This document shows, in pieces, positions 29,722 through 38,733 of a stretch of 64,000 nt of DNA; the first letter of the stretch is position 1, and every line of letters starts with the position of its first letter. The notes below the pieces were generated by a model, which did not search any database, was not told where the DNA came from, and saw only the letters and a list, made by a program, of their open reading frames with translations. The stretch spans positions 62,001-126,000 of the forward strand of contig CAVWEY010000005.1 in the NCBI GenBank assembly GCA_963754135.1. Direction: 5' to 3'. This stretch comes from JAJFUI01 sp963754135 (GTDB lineage Bacteria; Planctomycetota; Planctomycetia; Pirellulales; Thermoguttaceae). The translations under genes were made by a program, and so were the position numbers.

Positions 29722-31904
29722 TCATTCGTACCGCAGGGCCTCGATCGGGTCCAGCCGCGAGGCCTTCCAGGCGGGATAGAAGCCGAACACCACGCCCACG
29801 CCGGCGGAAACCGCCACCGCGGCGACAATCATCGTCAGCGACGCCTCCGTGGGCCAGTGGATCTTCCACCTCACCAGGACCGACGTGCCCCGCCCCAGCA
29901 GAATCCCGATGGCCCCGCCAACGAGGCACAGCACGACCGCCTCGACGAGGAACTGGCGGAGGATGTGATGGCTTCGGGCGCCAACGGCCATGCGGAGGCC
30001 GATCTCACGGGTCCGCTCGGTGACGGAAACCAGCATGATGTTCATGATGCCCACGCCCCCGACCACCAGCGAGATCATCGCCACGGCCAGCAGCAAGGTG
30101 CTCATCGAGTTGGTCATCGAGGTCATCATCTTCGCCATCTCGGTCATGTCGTGGATGTTGAAGTCTTCGTCCTGGCCCGGGCGGATGCGGTGGCGCTGGC
30201 GCAGAAGTTCCTTCATCTCGCTGATCGCCCGCTTGATTTTGGTCTCGGAAACCGCCTTGACGATGATCTGGTCGACGTTGGCGAAGCGGACCGGCTGAGG
30301 CGTGTCGGCGGTCTGGGTGGACGAGCGGGAGGGGTAGAGCGAAGTTGGGGTCGGGTACAAACCGCTCAGCGTGTTGACCGCATCGCTGGCCGCCGAGGTG
30401 GAACCGGAGGCGCTGGCGCTCTGGTTGGTGTTGGCCAACGCGGTGCCGCTGACGCGGTACTTAATCGTGGTCCAAGGGGCCAGCAGAATGTTGTCCTGAT
30501 CCATCCCCATCATGTTCGCCCCCTTGCGGCCCAGCACGCCGACGACGCGGAACGTGACGTTGTTGACGCGGATATCCTTGCCGATCGGAGCGGCGCCCTG
30601 GAACAGTTCTTGCTCGATCGTGTTGCCGATCACGCACACCTTGGCGCAGTTGCGGACGTCGCGCTCGCTGAACATCTCGCCTTTCGCCATGTTTTGCCAA
30701 TCGCGCACGATCAGGAACGCGGGCGTGGTGCCCGTGATTTGCTCGGGCACGCAGTTCTGGTTCCGATAGACGATCTGCGCCCGGGCGCGGACCGTGGGGG
30801 CGACGCCGCGGACGGCGGGGCACTGCCGGGCAATCTCCTCGGCGTCCTGGGGCGTCAGCGTCATCATGCTGCCGGCCCCCTGGCTGACGCCGCCCGTCGA
30901 GGCCGACCCGGAAAAAATCATCAACGTGTTCGCGCCCATGCCGGCAATGTCTTTCCGCAAGGCCGCCTTCGATCCCTGGCCGATCTCCGTCATGGCGATG
31001 ACCGCGGCCACGGCGATGATGACGCCCAGGGCCGACAAGCCCGACCGCATCTTGTTCCGCCGCAGGGCCCCCAGCGCGGTCCGCCAGGTGGCCGGCAGCA
31101 ACGACGGCCGGGCCGCACGCCGCGGCTCCGCCGACGGTTCGCCGTAGTACTCGAAGAACGGGTCGCTGGACGCAGGCTGCGGCGACGGCCCATTATGAGT
31201 CCCCTCTCCCAAAGGGAGAGGGGAGACGTCCTCGCCCTCGATCGTCCCATCCACGATGCGGATGGTGCGATGGGCGAACGCCGCCACCTGCGGATCGTGC
31301 GTCACCAGGACGACGGTGATCCCCTCGGCGTTGAGTTTCTGGAACATCCGCAGAATGTCGACGCTGGTGTGCGAATCGAGGTTGCCCGTCGGCTCGTCGG
31401 CCAGGACCAAGGCGGGCCGGTTGACCAACGCGCGGCCAATCGCCACCCGTTGCTGCTGCCCCCCGGACATCTGCGACGGCTCGTGATGGGCCCGGTCGGC
31501 CAATCCAACCCGCTCCAGCAAGGTCCGGGCCAAGCGGCGGGCTTCCACGGAGGATCGCCATCGCGGACTGTAGTCCAACGGCATCACAACGTTTTGCACC
31601 GCCGTGGTCCGCGCCAGGAGGTTGAAGTTCTGGAAGACGAAGCCGATCTTCTCCGATCGCGCCAGGCGCGCTCGTTCGGCTTCAGTCCGCTCATCTCCCG
31701 GCCGTCGAGCCAATACTGGCCCGAAGTGGCGTGATCCAAGCAGCCCAAGATGTTCATCAACGTGGTCTTGCCCGAGCCCGAGGCGCCCATCAGCGCCACC
31801 ATCTCGCCCCGACGGATGGAGAGCGAAACGCCCCGCAGCACCGGGACTTCCACTTCGCCCAGATAGTAGGTCTTGTGGACGTCTTCAAGCCGGATCAATT
31901 CCAT
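29722..31904 (-). CDS. macB: MacB-type ABC transporter (ATPase plus permease), one frame break
   Basis: About 727 residues. The N-terminal ATPase has Walker A GASGSGKTT, signature MSGGQQQRV and Walker B ALVLADEPTGNLDS. A linker leads to a MacB/FtsX permease: a first helix after RRNKMRSGLSALG, a long periplasmic domain, and three C-terminal helices around VVGGVGIMNIMLVSVTERTR. With the fusion protein upstream it should form a tripartite-type efflux or export pump. The frame shifts by one base near 31665, between GLKPNERA and RLARSEKIGFVFQ. AGGAG precedes the ATG at 31904. An 'SPLPLGEG' palindrome lies in frame in the linker. The C-terminus ends in the usual DPIEALRYE. Confidence 0.88.
31199..31227. 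repeat. 'SPLPLGEG' palindromic repeat in the MacB linker
   Basis: A perfect hairpin CCCCTCTCCCAAAGGGAGAG.. translated on the minus strand as VSPLPLGEG, between the ATPase and permease domains. Confidence 0.8.
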
Positions 31905-32037
31905 CGGCGGCTCCTGCAAAAGGACTCGCGTGATCCTGGAAGCGCGGCCGCCTTGGCCGCATGGGCTGCGCGGGCAAGACGCTCGGACGCCCGCGGTCCA
32001 ACACCCCCAGGACCACGCGAGACCCTCGATTGGCCGT

Positions 32038-33339
32038 TCACATCTGCGGCGGGGGGCGGCTGCCCTTGGGCGGGGTCGGCAAGAACGGACTGCTCGTCTT
32101 CCCTTCGCCGCCGGTGGTCTCCACGCGTTCCTCGCCCTCTTGCTCCTCCTTATCCTCGTCTCCCACGATCACTTGCATGCCTTGCCCGACGCCGGCGCCG
32201 CTGACCTCGGTCATGGTTCCGTCGGTGACGCCCACGACGGCCTCCAACGGCCGGACGAAGCCGGCTCCCGTCGCGACCCAAAGCCGGCCGCGGTCTTCGG
32301 CCCCTGGCGGCCCGGCGGACGACGCGGCGGCCTTGCGCGCCGCCGGGTCGATTTGCGATGTCTGGGGCTTCCACCGCAACGCCGCGTTCGGCGCCACCAG
32401 CACGCCGGAGCGGTGGTCGACCTCGAACCGGGCGTCCGCGGTCAGATAGGGCAGCAGCTTGCCGCTCGAATTATCGGTCGTCACGACCACCGTGTACGTA
32501 ACGACGGTCGAGGTCATCGTAATGTTCATCCGAATTTGGGTCACCTTGCCGCGGAACGTTTCGTTGGGAAAGGCGGCGACCGTGAAATTGACCGGCATGT
32601 CCACGTGGATCTGGCCGATGTCGGCCTCGTTGACCGAGGCCCAGACCTGCATCCGCCGAAGGTCCTTGGCGATGAGGAACAGGCTCGGGGCATTCAAGCT
32701 GGCGACCACGGTCTGACCGACGTTGACGCGGCGGTCGAGAATCACGCCCCGGACCGGCGATTTGATCGTCGTATAGCCGAGATTGACTTTCGCCATCCTC
32801 AGCGCGGCCTTGTTCTGCCGGATGGTCGCCTTTCCAACCGCCAGGTTCGCCACGGCCGACTTGTAGTTGGCCTTGGCCGTGTCGTAGTCGGTGTCGGCGA
32901 TCGCCTTTTTCGGAAGCAGGACCTCGGCCCGCTTCCATTCCTGCTGGGCCTGCTCGCATTTCGCCTCGAGCTGCAACAGGTCGGCGTCCGAGCGTTCGAG
33001 CGTCGCTTCCGCCTGTTCGAGCGCCGCTTCGTAGGGAGTCGGATCAATCTTTGCCAACACGGCGTCCTTCTCGACAGTCGAGCCGTAGTCGATCAACTTG
33101 GTCGGCGTGCGCGGGTCGGGGCCGAATTCCACAATCAAGCCGGCGACCTGCGCACCGACGTCGACCAGTTCCTCCGGTTCCAACGTCCCGGTGGCGCTGA
33201 TTGTCGCGGACAGGTCGCCCCGCTTGAGCGTCGCCACTCGGTAGACCGTCGGCGACTCCGCGGCCACGTGCTTGGCGTAATACGCCGCGCCTCCCGCCGC
33301 GGCGCCGGCCAAGACCAGAGTGACAAACACCGTTCTCAT
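32038..33339 (-). CDS. macA: HlyD/MacA-type periplasmic membrane fusion protein
   Basis: A 433-residue protein. An N-terminal anchor/signal (MRTVFVTLVLAGAAAGGAAYY) is followed by the first half of a lipoyl/barrel-sandwich domain (SATISATGTLEPEELVDVGAQVAG). An alpha-helical hairpin (about 105-170) comes next, then the second lipoyl half (YTTIKSPVRGVILDRRVNVGQTVVASLNAP) and beta-barrel domains. The tail is Pro/Gly/Glu-rich and disordered-looking. GGAGG sits six bases before the ATG. Its partner MacB follows 133 bases downstream on the same strand. The pair would couple ATP hydrolysis to substrate movement across the envelope; the substrate is unknown. Confidence 0.93.
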   Translation of the reverse strand: MRTVFVTLVLAGAAAGGAAYYAKHVAAESPTVYRVATLKRGDLSATISATGTLEPEELVDVGAQVAGLIVEFGPDPRTPTKLIDYGSTVEKDAVLAKIDPTPYEAALEQAEATLERSDADLLQLEAKCEQAQQEWKRAEVLLPKKAIADTDYDTAKANYKSAVANLAVGKATIRQNKAALRMAKVNLGYTTIKSPVRGVILDRRVNVGQTVVASLNAPSLFLIAKDLRRMQVWASVNEADIGQIHVDMPVNFTVAAFPNETFRGKVTQIRMNITMTSTVVTYTVVVTTDNSSGKLLPYLTADARFEVDHRSGVLVAPNAALRWKPQTSQIDPAARKAAASSAGPPGAEDRGRLWVATGAGFVRPLEAVVGVTDGTMTEVSGAGVGQGMQVIVGDEDKEEQEGEERVETTGGEGKTSSPFLPTPPKGSRPPPQM

Positions 33340-33381
33340 CGAATTGCCTCCGGAATCACGTCATGGACGCGAGATGAACCG

Positions 33382-34010
33382 CTAATTCGGCGGCGGCCGG
33401 TCGCCTCCCGGCGGTCCCATCGGCGGCCCGTCCTCTCCGCCGGGCCCCATTGGGCCGCGCGGCCCGCGGCGGCCTCCGCCCTCACGGCCCCCGTCCGTTT
33501 GGTTGAGCGCCTGCGATACCCGCTGGTCGATGATCTGTTGTTTGGTCTTGTCGCGATGTTTCAGTTCGAGACTGCGTCGCTGCTGGCTCACCTCGAACTG
33601 CTCGGCTGCCAGTTTCTGCACTTCTTTCTTGATTTTGTCCTGTTGGGCCTTGGACGCCCCGCGGTATTTTTTCGCCACGGCGTTGATGCGCCGGTCCAGG
33701 TCGCTTTCCTTTTTCATCACTTTGTACAGTTCGGGATCGCTCTTCTTCAGCGACGCGAGGTTCTCGCGCGGTCCTCCGGGCGGATGGCCCGGCTGCCAGT
33801 CGCCGCCCGGGGGCCCGAATCCGTCGGGCGGCGGACCCGGCGGACGCCCTTGCTCGGGTTCGTCCCCTTCGGCGTCGCCCGCCGCGGCCCGATCGGGCGG
33901 CGCCTTTCCGCGATTCGGCGGCTGCGCCACAATGCGCCGGCCAGCAAACACGCCGTCACGCCTGACAGAAGAACCGTCCATCTGTTCCTTGATCGCATCG
34001 CATCGCTCAC
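33382..34010 (-). CDS. Pro/Gly-rich exported protein of the MacAB operon, one frame break
   Basis: One frame gives the N-terminus MRSRNRWTVLLSGVTACLLA, a signal peptide. The other gives a Pro/Gly-rich segment, a charged coiled-coil-like core of about 70 residues (ELYKVMKKESDLDRRINAVA to SLELKHRDKTKQQIIDQRV), and a Gly/Pro end. They join near 33930. The helical, charged core in a periplasmic setting recalls Spy/CpxP-type periplasmic proteins, but no family is recognised. It lies between tetR and macA with short gaps, so it is probably co-transcribed. The start may be GTG 34010 or ATG 33998. Confidence 0.6.
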
Positions 34011-34046
34011 TTTCTGCTCGGAAAAATCAAACCGTGCAATCGTCTC

Positions 34047-34727
34047 TCAAACGTCGTACACGCCCTTGGGTTCGTAACAGCGGCGGATCGCCTCTTCTTT
34101 CACACCCATGCCGCGCAAGCAAAACCAAGAGACCTGCCGCACGAGTTCCTTGCGCGGAACCCCATAGTCTATAACGGGGTCGGCGGGCAAAAAGTGCATC
34201 ACAAGTCCGGCGACGAGTTGATGGGCAAGCCAGCCGCCGATGCTCGCCGGGGTGGATCCCTCAACCACGTCGCCGGCCGCTTTCGCCGCTTCGATGCATT
34301 CCTCGACCTTGCAGACCCAGTGGGCGGGTCCCCCCTGAATGGCCGTCCGCGCAAACTCTCCCTCGTCCATCAGACTGCGAAGCATGAGACGGAGGAAGGA
34401 ACGCTCCCCCTCTTCGGCTTGGCCTTTCAGGACGTGCGAAACCAAATCATGGACCAAGAACACCAGGGCCGACGTGGATGGCTCCACCGCTTGCAGCCAC
34501 TCGTGGATTCTCGATCCCTCCTCCTTGAAACAGGACGTCTGGATGGCGCGGTAGAGGGCCTCCTTGCTGGGAAAGTGCTTGAACAAAAGGGCCTCCGAAA
34601 CCCCGGCCGCCTCGGCCAATTGGCGGGTGGTGGTTCCGTGAAAGCCCTGCTCGACGAAGACTCTCCCAGCGGCCGCAATAATGGCCGTCCGCCGCTCTTC
34701 GCCGGACATTCTCGATGCCAGCTTCAT
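34047..34727 (-). CDS. TetR/AcrR-family transcriptional repressor
   Basis: A 226-residue regulator. The N-terminal helix-turn-helix reads ERRTAIIAAAGRVFVEQGFH, then TTTRQLAEAAGVSEALLFKH FPSKEALY, the standard TetR signature. The C-terminal half is the usual all-helical ligand and dimer domain (WLAHQLVAGLVMHFL). It is the first gene of a run with the Pro/Gly-rich protein, macA and macB, and a perfect inverted repeat sits just before its start. It most likely represses its own operon until an efflux substrate binds. The inducer cannot be told from sequence. Confidence 0.93.
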   Translation of the reverse strand: MKLASRMSGEERRTAIIAAAGRVFVEQGFHGTTTRQLAEAAGVSEALLFKHFPSKEALYRAIQTSCFKEEGSRIHEWLQAVEPSTSALVFLVHDLVSHVLKGQAEEGERSFLRLMLRSLMDEGEFARTAIQGGPAHWVCKVEECIEAAKAAGDVVEGSTPASIGGWLAHQLVAGLVMHFLPADPVIDYGVPRKELVRQVSWFCLRGMGVKEEAIRRCYEPKGVYDV

Positions 34728-34751
34728 GGCCCAGCCCTTTCCTAGCTATAG

Positions 34752-34775
34752 AGGTTAGTGTACACTCACTAACCT
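34752..34775. promoter_or_regulatory. TetR operator
   Basis: A perfect inverted repeat: AGGTTAGTG (34752-34760), six-base spacer TACACT, CACTAACCT (34767-34775). It ends 25 bases upstream of the tetR start, where a repressor would block the operon promoter. Confidence 0.8.
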
Positions 34776-35119
34776 TGGCTGTCAACTCGAATTCCTCGGA
34801 ACCTGACTCCGGGCCAAGGTGATAAGCAGCAAAATAGCCGGCGGCTAACAGCCGCCGGCGGACCCGGTCGGGAAAGGCCGGCAGCCGGTCGCGGTAGTGT
34901 GGTGCGTCATAGTTGGCGGACCAATGCCCCTCTTTGCGGCGGCCGAAATTGAGGTATCATCAGAGTTTGTCGCTTCGCGGCCGCGCTCTGCGCGGGCAAT
35001 CGGCGGCGGTTTGCGCCGTCGCTGGCCTTGCTCATCGCCCGAGAGCGTCGAACACCACGGGTTCCCACGCTCCGCGTGGGAGCCAGAAGATACCTGCCAA
35101 CCGTTTTCCAGCGCCCCCT
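34776..35119. other. Divergent intergenic region between tetR and nagB
   Basis: About 340 bases. It holds a 10-base-stem palindrome GCCGGCGGCT-AAC-AGCCGCCGGC at 34837-34859 and a hairpin with 11-base arms around GTTCCCACGCTCCGCGTGGG at 35060-35084. Both look like members of the genome's palindromic repeats. No gene is seen. Confidence 0.6.
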
Positions 35120-37058
35120 ATGGGTCAACCCGCCCACTGTATCCCCGCCACCAAGATCCCCTGCTACTGGTTTGACTCGGACGAGGACGTCTCCCGCCAC
35201 GTCGCGGCGATTATCGCCAACACGATCCGCCAGCGGAACGCCTTCGGCCACGACGCCGTGCTGGGACTGCCCACCGGCTCCACGCCGGTCGGCATCTACC
35301 GCGAGCTGATCCGCATGCGCCGCGAGGAGGGCCTGGACTTCTCGCGGGTCGTTACCTTCAACTTGGACGAATACTACGGGCTGGGCGCCGAGCGGCTCCA
35401 GAGCTACCACCGCTGGATGTCCGAGACGTTTTTCGACCACGTCAACATCCCCCCCCGGAACGTTCATCTGCTGGACGGCACGACGCCGCCGGAGCAGATC
35501 GAGGAACACTGCCGGCGGTACGAGGAAGCGATCCGGCAGGCCGGCGGGATCGACATCTTGCTGCTGGGCATCGGACGCAATGGCCACATCGGCTTCAACG
35601 AGCCGCTGAGCGCCCGCGACAGCCGCACGCGGCTGGCCACGCTCGATCCGGTCACGCGCAAAGACGCCGCCAGCGACTTCTTCCACGAGGAGAACGTGCC
35701 CGCCCAAGCCCTGACGATGGGCATCGCCACGATCTTCGAGGCCCGGCAGCTCATGCTCCTGGCCTTCGGCGAGCACAAGGCGAAGATCGTCCGGGAGGCG
35801 GCCGAGGGACCGGTCGCCGACCGCGTGCCGGCCAGCTTCCTCCGCGAGCACCCCAACGCCTCGCTGCTGCTGGACGAGGCGGCCGCCGCCGAACTGACCG
35901 GCGTGGCGACGCCCTGGGTGCTGGGCAGCGTCCAATGGAGCGACGCGCTGGTGAAGCAGGCCGTGCTGTGGCTCTGCGGGCAGACCGGCAAGGCCCTGCT
36001 GAAGCTCGACGGCGACGACTTCCGCCAATACAACCTGCACCAGCTCCTCCGCGACCACGGCCCCTCCGCCCGGCTCGCCCATCGCGTCTTCTGCTGGATG
36101 ATGGAGACGATCGAGTATCATCCCGGCGGCCGCCAGCCGCGGCGGGTCCTCTGCTTCAGCCCCCACCCCGACGACGACGTGATCAGCATGGGCGGGACGC
36201 TGATCCGGCTGGTCGAGGACCGGCACGAGGTCCACGTGGCCTACATGACCAGCGGCAACATTGCGGTGTTCGACCACAACGCCCGCCGCGTCGCCGACCT
36301 GGTGGCCGAGATCAACCGCCGCTTCGAGATCGACGTGGAAAAATCGCCCGGCCTGGAGGCCGCCGTCATGAAGGCCCTGGGCACGAAAGGCCCCGGCGAC
36401 GCGGACCGGCCGGAAGTGCTCCGCATCAAGGCCCTCATCCGCTGGAGCGAGGCGAAAAACGCCGCCGGCGTCTGCGGCCTGAAAGAGGAGAACCTGCACT
36501 TCCTCGACCTCCCCTTCTATCAGACCGGCACGATCGCCAAGCGGCCGATCACCCCGGACGACGTGCGGCGAGTCCGCGAGCTGATCGAACGGCTCCAGCC
36601 GGAGCAGGTCTACGTGGCCGGCGACCTCTCCGACCCGCACGGCACGCACCGGCTCTGCGCCAGGCGGTGTTCCGGGCGATCGGCGAGATGGCGCGGGAAA
36701 GGGGACTGGTCCAATTTGCCGGGACGGCCCGGAGGGTGCTGCGCACAAATTGGACCTGTCCCCTTTTCCCGCCCCCGAGGTGCTCTTGTATCGCGGGGCC
36801 TGGCAGGAATGGCCGCTCTGGCAGATCGACCTCGCCGTCCCCTTGAGTCCCGAGGACATCAAGCGCAAACGGACGGCCATCTTCCGCCACCAATCGCAGA
36901 AGGACACGGCCCTGTTCCCTGGCCCGGACGATCCCCGCGAGTTCTGGGAGCGGGCCGAGGACCGCAACCGTCACACGGCCGACCTCTACAACAGCATCGG
37001 ATTGCCGGAATACTACGCCCTGGAAGCGTTCGTCCGCTGGCGAGGACAGGCGACGTAA
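35120..37058 (+). CDS. nagB: Glucosamine-6-phosphate deaminase fused to a PIG-L/LmbE deacetylase domain, frame-broken by a palindrome
   Basis: About 640 residues when the frames are joined. The NagB part shows LPTGSTPVGIYREL, the active-site FNLDEYYGL and GIGRNGHIGFNEP; it converts glucosamine-6-phosphate to fructose-6-phosphate. The C-terminal part is a PIG-L domain with zinc motif HPDDD (CFSPHPDDDVISMGG). Such fusions are known in Bacteroidetes-type NagB. After DPHGTHRLCA one base is missing (near 36660); the frame then reads QAVFRAIGEMARE. An 80-base palindrome at 36693-36772 follows, and the final APEVLLYRGAWQEW..YALEAFVRW lies in a third frame. Start ATG 35120 is the first Met of the NagB homology. 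The deaminase domain is intact. Confidence 0.88.
36693..36772. repeat. Coding palindromic repeat, 'GGTCCAATTTG' type, copy 1
   Basis: Outer arms (36693-36718 and 36746-36772) are near-perfect reverse complements, and an inner GC-rich hairpin lies between them. It lies inside the PIG-L domain. About 80 bases match the copy at 40279-40356, in the same orientation relative to the gene. Confidence 0.88.
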
Positions 37059-37105
37059 ATCACTGTAAGGGCTTGCAAGGGCTTGCGGGGTACACTTCGT
37101 CAATT

Positions 37106-37191
37106 GGGTGGCACGCCCTGAAAGGGCGTGGCAGGGCAGGCGTTAACGTTGAACTTAGTGATCCACCACGCCCTTTCAGGGCGTGCCACCC
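37106..37191. repeat. Palindromic repeat, 'GGTGGCACGCCCTG' type
   Basis: Perfect 26-base arms at 37106-37131 and 37166-37191, each itself a hairpin (CACGCCCTGAAAGGGCGTG), with a 34-base spacer. It lies between nagB and the heme O synthase gene. Confidence 0.85.
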
Positions 37192-37237
37192 GACGACTAC
37201 AATAGTACACGGATCGATCCTCCCGGATTGTGGGGCG

Positions 37238-38209
37238 ATGGCGATGGTTTGCAGGCAATTCCTCCAGCTTGCCAAGGTCCGGCTGACGGCCATGATCCTG
37301 CTGACCACCGCCGTCGGCTACGTGCTCGCTTCCGCCGGGCCGGTCCGCTGGACGGGACTGGTGCTGACGCTGTCGGGCACGGGACTGGCGGCGGTCGGGG
37401 CCTCGGCGCTCAATCAACTGCTGGAGATCGGCCGCGATGCAACGATGCCGCGGACGCGGCGCCGCCCCTTGCCGGCCGGCGCGATCTCCCGCCGGCACGC
37501 CTTCCTCTTCGCCATGACTGCCATCGCGGCCGGCCTGGGAATCCTCAACGAATTGGTCAACCCGCTGACGGCCCTGCTGGGCTTGCTCAACGTGCTGATC
37601 TATGTGCTGGTCTATACGCCACTCAAATCCCGCACGTCGCTGTGTACGCTCGTCGGGTCGATTTGCGGGGCCTTGCCGCCGGTGATGGGTTGCTCGGCGG
37701 CCTCCGGCCGCCTGTCACTCGACGCGGCCCTGTTGGGCGGCATCCTCTTCCTCTGGCAAGTCCCCCACGCCTTGTCGCTGGTTTGGCTCCATCGCGCCGA
37801 CTACGTCCGGGCCGGCTACCGCATGTTGCCGGCGGTCGACCCCAGCGGCCGGCTGACCAGCCTGACGATAATCCTGTATTGGCTGGCGCTCATGCCGTTG
37901 GGGCTGGCGGCGACCTTTTGCGGGCTGGCGGGCTGTCTGTTCGCCGCCGCGTCGCTGCTGATGGGCATGGGGCTGTTCCTGCTGGCCCTGCAATTCCGCG
38001 CGGCCAAGACCCAACGGAACGCCCGGCGGATGTTCTGGGCGGGCATCGTCTATCTGCCGCTGCTGTTGGCGCTGCTGGTGGCCGACCGCCCACGGGGACA
38101 CAATACGAGTATTGACAATATGGGGGGAGATTCGATAAGCTCCTGGCATCGCAACATTGGCGCGGCTGGCCATTCCCGGTTTGCCCCATCACGTAACGCA
38201 ACGCGATGA
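37238..38209 (+). CDS. ctaB: Protoheme IX farnesyltransferase (heme O synthase), with repeat-derived C-terminus
   Basis: A 323-residue UbiA-family membrane enzyme that attaches farnesyl to heme b for the terminal oxidase. The first Asp-rich motif is NQLLEIGRDATMPRTRRRP; the second region has YTPLKSRTSLCTLVGSICGA and LPPVMG. The signature LHRADYVRAGYRMLP is present, with about eight membrane helices. The normal end would fall near VADRPR. Beyond it the frame enters a RAYT-type repeat (GGGGACACAATACG at 38094), adding about 38 foreign residues to a stop at 38209. The start is 37238 or 37244. An oxidase subunit III gene lies 2 kb downstream. Confidence 0.9.
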   Translation: MAMVCRQFLQLAKVRLTAMILLTTAVGYVLASAGPVRWTGLVLTLSGTGLAAVGASALNQLLEIGRDATMPRTRRRPLPAGAISRRHAFLFAMTAIAAGLGILNELVNPLTALLGLLNVLIYVLVYTPLKSRTSLCTLVGSICGALPPVMGCSAASGRLSLDAALLGGILFLWQVPHALSLVWLHRADYVRAGYRMLPAVDPSGRLTSLTIILYWLALMPLGLAATFCGLAGCLFAAASLLMGMGLFLLALQFRAAKTQRNARRMFWAGIVYLPLLLALLVADRPRGHNTSIDNMGGDSISSWHRNIGAAGHSRFAPSRNATR

Positions 38210-38450
38210 CCGCCTGGTCAGGGTCGCTCCGCTGTTGGCGATGGTCGGCAATTGGAAGGCATTCTTGAATAGTGCGATACGCGAAGAGGAACTCCGGGAT
38301 TTGCGTGAACGCGGGCGTACCGGCCGGTCCCTTGGAAGCCCGACGTTTCTTGAACGCTTGGAGGCTATCGTCGGTCGCGTCTTGACACCGCAGAAAGGCG
38401 GTCGCCGAAGAAAACTACGCATATTGCCATAACTAGTATTGTGTCCCCGG
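38094..38450 (+). mobile_element. Internally deleted RAYT element (non-autonomous)
   Basis: The ends GGGGACACAATACGAGTATTG (from 38094, a palindromic end) and AACTAGTATTGTGTCCCCGG (to 38450) match the ends of the full RAYT element. Inside is a fused, shortened transposase gene. The structure is that of a deletion derivative (MITE-like). Confidence 0.7.
38157..38432 (+). pseudogene. RAYT deletion derivative: N-terminal tip joined to C-terminal tail
   Basis: The frame reads ARLAIPGLPHHVTQR (the RAYT N-terminus) followed immediately by DDRLVRVAPLLAMVGNWKAF and the C-terminal tail to 38432. The whole catalytic HUH/Tyr domain is missing. Compared with the RAYT at 28745-29430, about 140 residues are deleted, yet the frame is kept. 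The ATG of the parent is altered here to ATTG, so TTG 38157 would be the only start. A peptide, if made, could not cut DNA. Confidence 0.65.
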
Positions 38451-38517
38451 AAAGCCTGGAAAGCCTGGAAAGCCTGGAAAGCCTGAAAGCCTGAAAGCCT
38501 GAAAGCCTGGAAAGCCT
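38449..38517. repeat. Minisatellite of 8-9-base GGAAAGCCT units
   Basis: Seven to eight tandem units (GGAAAGCCT or GAAAGCCT) sit between two copies of the AACTAGTATTG..CCCCGG repeat end. Confidence 0.85.
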
Positions 38518-38520
38518 CGT

Positions 38521-38686
38521 AACTAGTATTGCGTCCCCGGAATAGTTCAGTTCCACCGGACGGCCCCTCGGAAGCCCGACGTTTCTTGAACGCTTGGAGG
38601 CTATCGTCGGTCGCGCCTTGACACTACAAAAAGGCGGCCGGCCACCAAAACTACGTAAAGCGCCATAACTCGTAATGTGTCCACGA
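38521..38686 (+). mobile_element. Second RAYT 3'-end fragment
   Basis: A repeat end (38521-38540) is followed by about 110 bases that match 38321-38432 and encode the RAYT tail LGSPTFLERLEAIVGR, ending in CGTAATGTGTCCACG at 38686. It is a further, more degraded derivative. Confidence 0.6.
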
Positions 38687-38733
38687 ATAAGCCCGCACGG
38701 ATAAGCCCGGATAACGGTAAACCAGGACTAAGC

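Noticed and set aside
34913..38209. A single 1098-codon protein joining NagB, PIG-L and heme O synthase
   Set aside because: The middle part after 36660 is out of frame and partly palindrome. CtaB has its own start at 37238. The joint frame is accidental.
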